Origin: Scheffersomyces stipitis CBS 6054
Lineage: Eukaryota; Ascomycota; Pichiomycetes; Serinales; Debaryomycetaceae
Direction of reading: 5' to 3'
NCBI RefSeq assembly: GCF_000209165.1
Contig: NC_009042.1
Location: 124,001-188,000, forward strand
DNA: 64,000 nucleotides
The notes below the pieces were generated by a model, which saw nothing but the letters and a program-made list of their open reading frames with translations, did not search any database and had not been told where the DNA came from. Made by a program: the position numbers and the translations under genes. Below are positions 49,736 through 58,677 of the stretch, in pieces. The stretch's first letter is position 1. The number at the start of each line of letters is the position of its first letter.

Positions 49736-50944
49736 ATGAGCGCTGCCACTTCATCTATCAAGACTAGTCCCGTGAAGAAGAGTACCGAGTCTCCTTCTAA
49801 AACCAATGGAAACAAGGAGACAGAAGCGGGAAAGACTCCCAATCTGGAAGAAGTAGGCGAGGACCCAGAAAACTCGATTCTTTCAGATCCAGAAGACTAT
49901 TTGGAAGAAGATGAGACGTTGGATATGAATTTAACCAATGGTGACCAGAAGATCTGGTTGGTAAAATTGCCCCGTTATTTGGCCGAAAAGTGGGCTAAAA
50001 CAGAAAACCTCAATGGCAGTCAGTTGGGAACGGTAAAGATCAAGAAGAATAGTGGTGGAAATGGAGGAAAGTTGCAAGTGAAGTTGGTGATAAATAAAGA
50101 TTTAGAAGAATCTAAAGGAATTCCCCAGGAATACGACATATCTATGTTGAACACGCAAGTACGAAACTCGTATGTGTTTAGCGAGGAAAACTTGAAAAAG
50201 TTCAAGCAAGAATTGACTGAAGTAACACAAATGCCAGAACAACCTTCGCTTCAACCATTAGACAAGAGCAATATCAACAACAAAAAGTTCCAGCAAAAAC
50301 AGCCGTTTAAATTCTTCAGAGTCCAAAAAAATGGCAAAGATGGCAAACCAGTAAGGAAGTATATTCCATTTGTCAAAACAATACCTAAGAAGACGTCGTT
50401 GGTGGGAAAGATCTGTCACGATTGCCAAATTATCCCTTCCAAGCATGATCTGCAATACGAAAAGATCTTGCTGAATCGACAGAATATCACCCAGGGACCA
50501 GTGAGGCCAAAAGTAACGTTTTTAAACGAGATTCCAGGTGTTATTCAGTCCAATGCTGGACCCTCTATTAAAGGTAACAATACGTCTGTGTTCTTGAAAT
50601 CGAATCCAAACAAGGGTAAGAATGCTGAAGGCAGAGCAATCAGAATGCCGAAGAAAGATTTGTTGGATTTGTTGTTCCGTTTATTCGAAGAATACGAGTA
50701 CTGGTCCATGAAGGGCTTGAAGGAAAGAACCAGGCAGCCTGAGTCCTATCTCAAAGAGTCCTTGGACTCGATCGCCAACTTGATTAAAAAGGGTCCATAC
50801 ACTTCCAAGTATAACTTGAAGCCAGAATATAGAAGATTGAGAGATGCCGAAAGGGCGGCCAGATTAGGACTCGACGTTAATGAAGGGGATGAAAAGGACG
50901 ACGAAGAAGATGACGAAGACATGGATATGGAAGATGTTGTTTAA
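49736..50944 (+). CDS. TFG2: TFIIF beta subunit (RAP30)
   Basis: 402 residues from the ATG at 49736 (400 in S. cerevisiae). Smaller subunit of general transcription factor TFIIF, which stabilises RNA polymerase II in the pre-initiation complex. The acidic N-terminus is followed by the dimerisation barrel (IWLVKLPRYLAEKWAK, then LQVKLVINKDL). A linker enriched in Lys/Gln comes next. The C-terminal winged-helix domain begins RMPKKDLLDLLFRLFEEYEYWSMKGLKERT and contains the LKESLDSIANLIKKGPYTSKYNLKPEY signature. The tail is very acidic. No intron was seen. Confidence 0.95.
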   Translation: MSAATSSIKTSPVKKSTESPSKTNGNKETEAGKTPNLEEVGEDPENSILSDPEDYLEEDETLDMNLTNGDQKIWLVKLPRYLAEKWAKTENLNGSQLGTVKIKKNSGGNGGKLQVKLVINKDLEESKGIPQEYDISMLNTQVRNSYVFSEENLKKFKQELTEVTQMPEQPSLQPLDKSNINNKKFQQKQPFKFFRVQKNGKDGKPVRKYIPFVKTIPKKTSLVGKICHDCQIIPSKHDLQYEKILLNRQNITQGPVRPKVTFLNEIPGVIQSNAGPSIKGNNTSVFLKSNPNKGKNAEGRAIRMPKKDLLDLLFRLFEEYEYWSMKGLKERTRQPESYLKESLDSIANLIKKGPYTSKYNLKPEYRRLRDAERAARLGLDVNEGDEKDDEEDDEDMDMEDVV

Positions 50945-51330
50945 TTTTCCCAAGAGCATATAATGATAAAATATAAAGAAATTCATTTAGAACTACAGCA
51001 ACTATAGCAAACTTCAATATATATAGAAGGATCACTACATGAAGCTGTACAAGAACTGAACATATTCAGACCAACTCATCATTGCACCTCTACCACTTTG
51101 TCTACTACATTTCCTGTAACCGTTAAGATTCCGGTGGAATCTTATATATATTAAATATACAAAGATTAGAAAGACAGACCTGCAAGAAGAATAAACACAT
51201 GGCATGGCATTCATGAGAACACTAGGCGAAGCCTGTAATGCAAATCGTCCCATTCTACCATTCCACACTATTCAATATATCATCAATTATTTATGTTATT
51301 ATTTTTATCATATATTGGAGCTTATCGCAT
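50945..51330. other. Convergent intergenic region, TFG2 / RPL38
   Basis: 386 nt of A/T-rich 3' flank with several tatata words; no gene seen. Confidence 0.5.
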
Positions 51331-51947
51331 TTACAAGTTCTCGATGTTCAAGGTTGGTGGCAAGGATTGTTGCAACTTCTTGGCCTTAGAAGCGTCGTTA
51401 ACAACCAAGGTGTATTGGTATCTGGAACCTCTGACCTTGAACTTGGTTTGCTTGAACTTCTTACCGTTGGCGTTGATCTTCTTGTTGACCTTGACAACAG
51501 CAGACTTGATGTCAGCTCTTCTAGCCAATTCGACGAATTCCTTGATATCTTTGATTTCCTTCTATAAATGAGTTAGTATAGTGTTCTAGACCTTAAGCAA
51601 TTTCGGGAAGCTTTGACTTGGACAGGGGGGTTTATGACATAGGTGACCATTTGTGATTCTGGATTACTGAATGGAAAATCTTTATGCTGCGAACATCTTG
51701 TTTTCAGAATTGAGATATCGTTGTTACTATCATCTTCTATTCAACTTTCTGTCAACAATATTCTGGGTGATTTCATTTTTCTATTTTAATGTCAGCTGCC
51801 TGGCTGAAAAATTTCAATGCCAGCAATCTTAGTGAACAATATTCCATTTGAAATCGGGATTTTCTTCTGAACTGAATTTCTCCTGTCTCATGGGCTTCCC
51901 GTACAATCTACCTTATTTGCTACACCACTATCTGTACATACAGCCAT
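51331..51947 (-). CDS. RPL38: Ribosomal protein L38 (eL38), two exons
   Basis: Large-subunit protein eL38. The uninterrupted frame lacks the conserved N-terminus. Splicing gives exon 1 51942-51947 (only ATG GCT), intron 51562-51941 and exon 2 51331-51561. The product is 78 residues, exactly the S. cerevisiae length. The start reads MAKEIKDIKEFVELARRADI, in line with MAREITDIK of yeast Rpl38, and the C-terminus TLNIENL also fits. Donor GTATGT, branch TACTAAC at 51572-51578, acceptor TAG. The promoter carries a Tbf1-like and a Cbf1-like site. Leucine codons are TTG/CTT-like and no CTG occurs, as expected for a highly expressed CTG-clade gene. Confidence 0.96.
51562..51941 (-). other. Intron of RPL38 (380 nt)
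   Basis: Donor GTATGT begins at 51941; TACTAAC at 51572-51578; acceptor TAG ends at 51562, 10 nt after the branch motif. It follows a two-codon exon. I looked for a box C/D snoRNA inside and found only an imperfect C-box-like word, so none is called. Confidence 0.93.
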
Positions 51948-52293
51948 CTTTAATGTTATTGTTAATGATATGAGTATACTAATTGGTGATTGTAATCTCT
52001 GGAATTTTTTCTACTTTTCTCAGTAATGAAAATTCTCGCGGCAACAGTGCGCGACCTGCAGATACCAAAGTGAGATGGAGCGAGCGTTAGGGTACGAGCC
52101 CTCGTTTGCACGTGAGAATCTGAGTATGTCACGTTATTTTATACAATGCATATACCTCCTGATTTTGCACCCAAATCACCACCACTGAATTACTCCCATT
52201 TCTACTGTTTCCATTATTTGAAGTAATCTTATCGTAAATTACGTTTTCTGATAAGTTCGTGAATTCGTGAGTTCTATTTTCAGAAGTGAATAA
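51948..52293. other. Intergenic region, PRP18 3' end / RPL38 promoter
   Basis: 346 nt holding the RPL38 promoter sites described separately, with A/T-rich flanks. No gene seen. Confidence 0.55.
52087..52114. promoter_or_regulatory. RPL38 promoter: Tbf1-like and Cbf1-like sites
   Basis: TTAGGGT at 52087-52093 (ACCCTAA on the RPL38 strand) is a Tbf1-type core. CACGTG at 52109-52114 is a Cbf1 core. They lie 15 nt apart, 140-167 nt before the RPL38 ATG. In Candida albicans ribosomal protein promoters are bound by Tbf1 and Cbf1 with Fhl1/Ifh1, unlike the Rap1-based S. cerevisiae promoters. The match here is by motif only. Confidence 0.65.
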
Positions 52294-53301
52294 TTAACTA
52301 TTTTTGTGTATTCTCTCTGTAGCTGTGATTATCCTCTTGATTGCCGTGATCCACCGTCTTGTCTTGTCATCTACCATGATATTAGCAGCCTTGGTTGCTC
52401 CTGCAATCTTCAGAGAGGCACTTCTGGCATGGATTCCTACATTTTGTACACCAATGGGCCAAGCAACATTGCCTATACTGAGCTTCATATAGCTTTCATT
52501 GGCTCTACGAAAGTCGTGGCTCTGGAGATAAAACACAATGGTAGTGAGCGATGTAAGCATGTCGTCGTTGAGTTTGTGAGATCTGAGTTTATAGAGTAAT
52601 TTTACTATATCTCTCTTGGTTTCGTGTAGTAGCTTCTTCTGGACCGCGGTTTGATATTCTCTTTCCAGGGGATCCATAGCTATGGACGAGTAGTTTATGC
52701 TATCTTCCCAGTTGCGGATCATATCCTTGATACAAACTCGAAGAATCACATACAACTTGTCTCTATATGTGTCTATCTCAGTGATATAGTTCAAATCTAT
52801 GGTTTTTTTGGCAGGGTCCTTGCTGAATTCGGCTTCCTTCTCGATTATTGTTTTATACTTTTCATTCTTAGCTCTTTGTTTAACAAGAAATTGAAGTTTC
52901 TTGATCTTTTCCAATTTAGTTAGATTTTCCTCTTGTGTCAATTTGTCGAATTCAGCTAGTTTTTCATTCAATTGAGCATCTGTGATCGAGTTAAGAAGTT
53001 CCTTATCGTCTCTGGAAAGTGCTGGGTTTGACTTCAGTTCATTTGTTAGTTCATTGTTTTCGGTATTTGAGATGATTGTATGCGAAGAACTGGGATCCAC
53101 AGCTTCTTTTTGGACATCAGCATCACTATTTGTGAATGAATCTTTGTGTTCGCGTATCTCAGCGGTTTTATCGATTTGAATGTCGTTTTCCAATTGTTTG
53201 TTATCCAGCTCATCTCTGTTTTTAGATCGTTTCAGCTTCCTGCTCAGGAGGCTCTTTCTCTTCTTGCTGATTTCGCTCGATATTACACTTGAGAAATCCA
53301 T
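52294..53301 (-). CDS. PRP18: Pre-mRNA splicing factor Prp18
   Basis: 335 residues from the ATG at 53301; a 7-codon extension begins at GTG. Prp18 is a U5-associated factor that with Slu7 promotes the second transesterification. The C-terminal helical bundle (about residues 190-330) ends in the family's most conserved loop, SIGNVAWPIGVQNVGIHARS, followed by DDKTRRWITAIKRIIT. The N-terminal half is charged with a PRP4-like helical segment (NEKLAEFDKLTQEENLTKLEKI). It is longer than S. cerevisiae Prp18 (251 aa) and closer to other fungi. The first codons overlap a small open frame upstream (53283-53552). Confidence 0.93.
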   Translation of the reverse strand: MDFSSVISSEISKKRKSLLSRKLKRSKNRDELDNKQLENDIQIDKTAEIREHKDSFTNSDADVQKEAVDPSSSHTIISNTENNELTNELKSNPALSRDDKELLNSITDAQLNEKLAEFDKLTQEENLTKLEKIKKLQFLVKQRAKNEKYKTIIEKEAEFSKDPAKKTIDLNYITEIDTYRDKLYVILRVCIKDMIRNWEDSINYSSIAMDPLEREYQTAVQKKLLHETKRDIVKLLYKLRSHKLNDDMLTSLTTIVFYLQSHDFRRANESYMKLSIGNVAWPIGVQNVGIHARSASLKIAGATKAANIMVDDKTRRWITAIKRIITATERIHKNS

Positions 53302-53552
53302 TCTGTTGTATATATGACCCACAAATGCGTATCTTCGAAGATAACAATTACGAAAATTACAATTCCAGTTGACAAATAAAGAATTGTATAGTTAACAAAT
53401 AAACCCCAGAGTTTTGAAGGCCCGTCTGTATGCAGAGACATTTCTAGAAAGTATACTGAATTGTAGACAGAAGTAGCCAATACGGCCTTCATTGAGGCAT
53501 TTACAGCATCCTCGAAGTTTTCCTCTAGTGCCTGAGCACTTGGGATAGGCAT
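53283..53552 (-). CDS. Possible small membrane protein, unrecognised
   Basis: 89 residues from the ATG at 53552 (a GTG at 53681 would add 43). One strong membrane segment is near the C-terminus (YTILYLSTGIVIFVIVIF), preceded by a helix DAVNASMKAVLATSVYNSVYF. It resembles nothing I know. Its last six codons overlap the first codons of PRP18 in another frame, and it would occupy the PRP18 leader. Overlapping same-strand genes are unusual in yeast. It could be real, an upstream open frame or chance. Confidence is low. Confidence 0.25.
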   Translation of the reverse strand: MPIPSAQALEENFEDAVNASMKAVLATSVYNSVYFLEMSLHTDGPSKLWGLFVNYTILYLSTGIVIFVIVIFEDTHLWVIYTTEWISQV

Positions 53553-54797
53553 GATGTTTGGCGATCTGATGGAGGCGTGTATGCTGAGATCTTCTCGTTG
53601 GGTATTGATATATAAAGCCACTGGCCAGTAGAAAACTTCAATCGCTGAAGAAATTTCTTCTCCTATGCATTTAAATTTCACAATTCGAATTTTTCATCTT
53701 TGTTATCTTTCTTTCATATTCGTCTTTAGTTTACAGTCGGTCTACATTTGTCCTCTTCCATCATTTCTACTGATAATCCTGGACGTGTTTCTACTACTTT
53801 CAGTAGGAACTGAAAGAAATCAGTAAATTCTCGGACTGTATATAAACATGAAGGTGCCAGTGTAGAAGCTGTGTGGAAATGATTAGGAAACGGTGGATAG
53901 GTGTTTATTTGAAAGATACATTGTTAAACAAGGAGGTGTGTACTTGGATAGTCTTTTGGATTCTCTTTATTTTTTTGAATTTTCCTTATTCCAGGAATGT
54001 TGCAATATTTGCAAGTCTAACAGAGCACAGAGTGAAATTTCGCAACCATTTATAGCTCTGAATTCAAGTTGTAGAGCCCTTAGTGTAAAGACAGAAGCTC
54101 GATGTCGGCAGATTTAGGTGGAGATTTCTCTATGGCAGAGGGGTTTCGACATATTATCTATCAAGATCAAATTAAACAATATTGAGCCAACAAGGAGATT
54201 GCCACATTTTTAGAGTCGGCAAATACTTCCTGTTCTTGTTCTGATACCATGAGCCAATGAACCGATAACTACACGGCAACACAGGGGTACATGCCTCCTG
54301 GATTATATTATCCCTAACTAAGAACACAGTGCTGCTGTGTACTCGGGTGTATTCCAGTAATTGTCGGACATGGCTAAAACAATTGGTTCGAATATCTTCC
54401 AGTACTTTCCCACATGCTATCATGTGCAATTCGGGAAATCTCTCCACAATCCACACCGAATTATTCAGAAACATACGCAAGGCTACGAAACAGTATGAAT
54501 AGCATAGAAAGGAGTCTAAAGGATCAATTACCCATATAAATCATAGATAACGTAGAAACTCATAAAGGAAGAAATCCACATGATTCGTAAACCCTCTATC
54601 ACGCTACAAATTACTATTCAACGGGAGTCCCTCGCACTTTTTGTGGAGAACCGATCCGATTTTTTCGTTTGATAATTTCAAAATATTTCAAATTTCTATT
54701 ATTCGCTACTTTTCTTTAACCCTTTTCTATAATTCTTCTTTCTTTTAATTCTTTCCACGATTAACTCTCCCGTCTCCGTCTTCTTCTAATTTCTCTA
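53553..54797. other. Divergent intergenic region, PRP18 / PEX30-like gene
   Basis: 1.2 kb. A minus-strand frame at 54172-54474 (about 100 codons, ATG at 54474) has no recognisable domain and is left uncalled. The 150 nt before the PEX30-like ATG are T/C-rich leader sequence. Confidence 0.45.
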
Positions 54798-56459
54798 ATG
54801 GACTCCAAAGCCGGCTCCGCTCCGGCCTACTCACACTTGAGTCCCGACTCCACCTTCAACGATGGAATTGAGAACGAATCCACAGAACAGGACACCTCTG
54901 AGTTGAGAGCCCAGTTTGCTTCTGACAGCCGCCAGACCACTGCAAGCAAATCGATCAACACCACGAAGAATAGCGAAAAGGGATTGGCAGCAAATAAAAC
55001 CAAACCACAGACGTCGCCTCTTTTATCGTCCACTCCTCCCACAGTGGCCAAGGCTCTCATCAAAGCATATCCGTATTTGCTCATCATCAACAAGATGTTG
55101 TCTGTGGCTACGTGGACAAACGACGACAGCTGGATCAATATCGTCATAGTCGCCGTCTACTCGCTTGTCATTCTCTACTTTGAGAGCTTGATCATCTGGT
55201 TTGGCCATATCATCATTGTAGGAATCATAACGATGTATGCCTTCTTGAACAACAAGATCGTGGAGGAAACGAATTTACACCCAACACTCGACGATGTTGT
55301 CCAGGCCTTGACGGCCACATGTATCAAGGCCGACATGCTCTTGAATCCAATCACGTCGTTGTCGTTGACAGCATACGATATCAAGCGGTTGTTGTTCACG
55401 ACTATCTTCTTAACCCCTGTCTATCTTATTGTAACTTTCTTGTTGATAAAACCAAGGGTTCTTCTTTTGTTCTCAGGGTTGTTTGTCCTCACCTACCACT
55501 CGGCATACTCCAGGGTAACCAGACGGATTCTCTGGAAGATCAAGTTGGCTCGGTTGTTGGTTTTCTATCTAACTGGTTTAGATTTTTCACAAGCCAAAAA
55601 CTCGCTGTTATTCGCTGCTGCTTTTGCTAAAGTGCAAAAGAACGCTGGTTTCGATAACAAATCATCTGAAGGTGTCTCTAGTAACAAACCTGTCAGGTTT
55701 ACCTACGTCATCTACGAAAACCAGAGAAGATGGTTGGGTATCGGATGGACTTCCAACCTCTTATCGTACGAAAGAACACCTTGGACAGACGAGTTTCTCA
55801 ACGAAAGCTCGAGCATTGAGTCGTTCAAGTTGCCCAACACTTCAGACGACAAGAACTTCAACAATCCGAGCGAATCGTTGGGCAGAATTAACGGCGCTAC
55901 CTGGAGATGGGTGGATAAGGCGTGGAGGTTGGATCTCACCAATGACGGAGCCATCACTTTGACAAACTCCAAACGGTCCAAAACTACAGCCAATCCGTCC
56001 CCAGACGAAGGATTTATCTTCTACGATAACACCTGGAAAAAGCCTACGACTGAAGATTCGTTCTCGAAATATACCAGAAGAAGAAGATGGATTAGAACAG
56101 CCGAGTTGGTTTTCAACAACTCTAGTAATAATAGTAATATCGACGAGTCGACAGATACAAGTGTCGGTACTGCTAGCATAACGCCTGCTACCAGTGCTGT
56201 TCCTGACGAAAGCATTGTTGTAGGTGAAGGCTCTACAGGCACGTCATCGTTTGCCAGCTCCAAGAACGACGACGTAGTTGCACCCAAAAAGAGGAAAAAT
56301 TTGAGATTCGCAGACATCGAAGAAGAAACTGTTGATAAGCTTCAATCAAAACCTGTTTTGGACCAAATTCTGTCGACGGATGCCTCTGATGAAGAGGATA
56401 TTCACAGAATTGAAACGCCGTTGGTGGAAACACCAGAATTGGTCAAGAAGGATGAATAG
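54798..56459 (+). CDS. Peroxisome/ER membrane protein, PEX30/31/32 family
   Basis: 553 residues. This family shapes ER subdomains where pre-peroxisomal vesicles and lipid droplets form. A disordered N-terminus (about 95 residues) is followed by a reticulon-like membrane region with paired long hydrophobic stretches (IVIVAVYSLVILYFESLII and LFTTIFLTPVYLIVTFLLI). A dysferlin domain comes next: DysF-N from about residue 300 (YENQRRWLGIGW) and DysF-C from about residue 403 (FIFYDNTWKKP...RRRRWIRTA). The tail is acidic. S. cerevisiae Pex30 is 523 aa, Pex31 462 and Pex32 413. Length favours Pex30, but the orthologue is not fixed. Confidence 0.9.
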   Translation: MDSKAGSAPAYSHLSPDSTFNDGIENESTEQDTSELRAQFASDSRQTTASKSINTTKNSEKGLAANKTKPQTSPLLSSTPPTVAKALIKAYPYLLIINKMLSVATWTNDDSWINIVIVAVYSLVILYFESLIIWFGHIIIVGIITMYAFLNNKIVEETNLHPTLDDVVQALTATCIKADMLLNPITSLSLTAYDIKRLLFTTIFLTPVYLIVTFLLIKPRVLLLFSGLFVLTYHSAYSRVTRRILWKIKLARLLVFYLTGLDFSQAKNSLLFAAAFAKVQKNAGFDNKSSEGVSSNKPVRFTYVIYENQRRWLGIGWTSNLLSYERTPWTDEFLNESSSIESFKLPNTSDDKNFNNPSESLGRINGATWRWVDKAWRLDLTNDGAITLTNSKRSKTTANPSPDEGFIFYDNTWKKPTTEDSFSKYTRRRRWIRTAELVFNNSSNNSNIDESTDTSVGTASITPATSAVPDESIVVGEGSTGTSSFASSKNDDVVAPKKRKNLRFADIEEETVDKLQSKPVLDQILSTDASDEEDIHRIETPLVETPELVKKDE

Positions 56460-57417
56460 GCGATTGAAATTGCTCTATCAGGCATTTCCGCAAGTACATA
56501 GTATTATAGTAATGTACCCATAAATAAGTAATGTGTACTACGTAGTTCTAATTGTAAACTATGGTAAGTTTTAGCAAAGTACAATGAGAGATAGCAATCG
56601 AATCTGTTAGACTTCAGTATGTTTGACGTCATCATAAGATTATAGTCTAATAAAACTATCGTAGGCCATCCTAACTGTAGCCTATTATCGTGTTATTGTT
56701 CTACTATCAGGAAATATTAAGTAATTGAACAGCAATATTTGTGCCTACTGTAAGTTAGCTGATATCTACAACTTGTACCATTTATTGTTGTGAAGAGATA
56801 GTAGTTCCACAACCGGCGAACCGGACTAAAACCACTTTCGCACAATGTGCGTTCAGATACTGACATAGCTTCGGTATGAGCCGAACTACTTTATCAGCTC
56901 AAACCGGAGACTCACTAAGAAAACGTAAATTCTACAAACAAGCCCGCTTCGGGGTTCGCTCAGAATCGGTCTTGGGACAGGTATTCCGGTTTTGCTCTGA
57001 ACCCCTTTAGTAGAGGGAATGTTGAGTGTGAATAACGACTTATCTTACTATTATTTTATTGTGTCCTGCATGTCATTCAAAGTCTGCAGGATATCTAGTT
57101 TAGTTTGTTCGGCAAGTTCCGAGAGTGTATTCCAGCTGGAACTGATAAGGAAAATTGGTACACTCCATCGGAGTAGCGGACTCTGAGTACAGAATCGGAC
57201 GTGTATCATCTCGAAGTATATAATGGCTGCTAGATCTTGAGGGATCTCAGATTAAATCGCAGAAAACAAATCAGTCCCAGCACAAGAAAGCTACATATTG
57301 AAAGCTTCTCTCGCATACTTCTAATCATCTTCAGTCTTTTTCCTTCAGTGTCTGCATAGGTGATTCGATATCGCTCCAATTTTTCACTTCAATCTCACTT
57401 CATCTCATCAAATCACA
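56460..57417. promoter_or_regulatory. Uricase upstream region rich in CGG/CCG sites
   Basis: 958 nt without a gene. The palindrome TTCGG-N6-CCGAA at 56870-56885 is described separately. Other half-sites occur in accggcgaaccgg (56812-56824), aatcggt near 56963, ttccggt near 56985, and tcggagtagcgga near 57167. This density of CGG is unlike the other intergenic regions here. Confidence 0.6.
56870..56885. promoter_or_regulatory. TTCGG-N6-CCGAA site upstream of uricase
   Basis: TTCGGTATGAGCCGAA, a perfect 5-bp inverted repeat with a 6-nt spacer. This is the form bound by Ppr1 in S. cerevisiae (pyrimidine genes). Its core, TCGG-N6-CCGA, is the site of UaY, the activator of purine-catabolism genes including uricase in Aspergillus. 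It lies about 530 nt before the uricase ATG. A Ppr1/UaY-like control of uricase is the natural inference. Confidence 0.6.
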
Positions 57418-58332
57418 ATGTCTGAATTGGTTGCTAGTTCTTATGGTAAGGCCAACGTCAAGTTCTTGAAGGTCAAGAAGAACCCCTCTAACCCGGATGA
57501 ACAAGAGGTATTGGAAGCAAATGTTCAATGTCTCTTGAAAGGAGACTTCGATATTGCCTACACTAAGGCCGATAATGCTCCTATTGTCCCTACAGATACC
57601 GTTAAGAACACGATTTTGGTGGAAGCCAAGAATACCGACGTGTGGCCAATTGAAAGGTTTGCTGCCCATTTGGCCAAGCACTTCACTGGTAAATACTCCC
57701 AGGTCCACAGTGTTGAGATCACAATCGTGCAATCCAGATGGAGCAAATTTCCTTTGCTGAATGGTAAAGTTCACCCTCATTCTTTCAGATATGACGGTCC
57801 TGAAACAAAGAGAACCTTCTTGACCTACGACAAGTTCTCCAAGAAGTTGACTCTTACCTCCGCCATCAAGGACTTGACAGTATTGAAGTCCACTGGCTCG
57901 ATGTTCTACGGCTATAATGTGTGTGACTATACCACATTGGCTCCTACCACGGACAGAATCCTCTCGACGGATGTGTATGCCTTGTGGACTTTCGACCCTA
58001 AGGCTGTTCCTACCTTGGATTCTGTTTTGCAGAAGGCAGATGAAGGATTGTTTGATTCCACATATGATAAGGCCAGAAACACCACATTAGAGATGTTTGC
58101 TTTAGAAAAGTCAGCTTCTGTGCAAGCAACTATGTACAACATGTCCCACAGCATCTTGGAGCAGGTTCCAGAGGTTGCAACAGTGTCCTATGAGTTGCCT
58201 AACAAACACTACATCTTGTTCAACTTAGAATGGAAGGGCATTAAGGGTAACAAGGAGTTGTTCTACCCATCTCCAGACCCAAACGGCTTGATCAGATCCA
58301 CCGTAGGCAGAAAAGGAGCAGCCAAGTTGTGA
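57418..58332 (+). CDS. Urate oxidase (uricase), peroxisomal
   Basis: 304 residues. Oxidises urate to 5-hydroxyisourate in purine degradation; acts as a tetramer of T-fold domains without cofactor. Landmarks are SSYGKANVKFLKV with the catalytic Lys, YTKADNAPIVPTDTVKNTI with the catalytic Thr, HPHSFRYDG, LTVLKSTGS, RILSTDVYALW, SASVQATMYNM, and YELPNKHYILF with the active-site His. The C-terminus AKL is a PTS1 peroxisome signal. Length matches the family. S. cerevisiae lacks this enzyme, so the host can use urate or purines as nitrogen source. A zinc-cluster palindrome lies upstream. Confidence 0.97.
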   Translation: MSELVASSYGKANVKFLKVKKNPSNPDEQEVLEANVQCLLKGDFDIAYTKADNAPIVPTDTVKNTILVEAKNTDVWPIERFAAHLAKHFTGKYSQVHSVEITIVQSRWSKFPLLNGKVHPHSFRYDGPETKRTFLTYDKFSKKLTLTSAIKDLTVLKSTGSMFYGYNVCDYTTLAPTTDRILSTDVYALWTFDPKAVPTLDSVLQKADEGLFDSTYDKARNTTLEMFALEKSASVQATMYNMSHSILEQVPEVATVSYELPNKHYILFNLEWKGIKGNKELFYPSPDPNGLIRSTVGRKGAAKL

Positions 58333-58677
58333 GCATTGTTTCATTCATGTTCAGAGCCAGATTCATTTCATCAATATAATATAGTTTCAGTTCTTCAAAT
58401 AGTTTAAAAAATAGAATATATATGCAAAATTTTAACATTGATATTCCTGTTGTAAGTACTAATCTACCTGCAAGTATCCTATACGGTAACTGTTGCTCTA
58501 ACAATTGTACTATGTCCTTACAATTGTCACTGGTCCTGTATTCTTTAATGGATGCAAAATCAGACACTGTGTCTGCATATATCGTTACCATCTCAAAAAA
58601 ATTTATACAGTCACAATGCAACTAGATGCAAAATTGTTACTAGGAGGCACTTTTTCAACGTTAACTTCGCTAGCACG
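58333..58677. other. Intergenic region, uricase / TCD gene
   Basis: 345 nt. The frame upstream of the TCD ATG is open for 42 codons from a non-conserved ATG at 58552, but the sequence is not family-like. Otherwise nothing seen. Confidence 0.45.

Noticed and set aside
51700..51750. Possible box C/D snoRNA in the RPL38 intron
   Set aside because: Only an imperfect C-box-like word (agatgatag) and a CTGA are present, without terminal stem or guide evidence.
54172..54480. 102-codon minus-strand frame between PRP18 and the PEX30-like gene
   Set aside because: No recognisable family and the first codon is TTG (first ATG two codons later); insufficient support for a gene.
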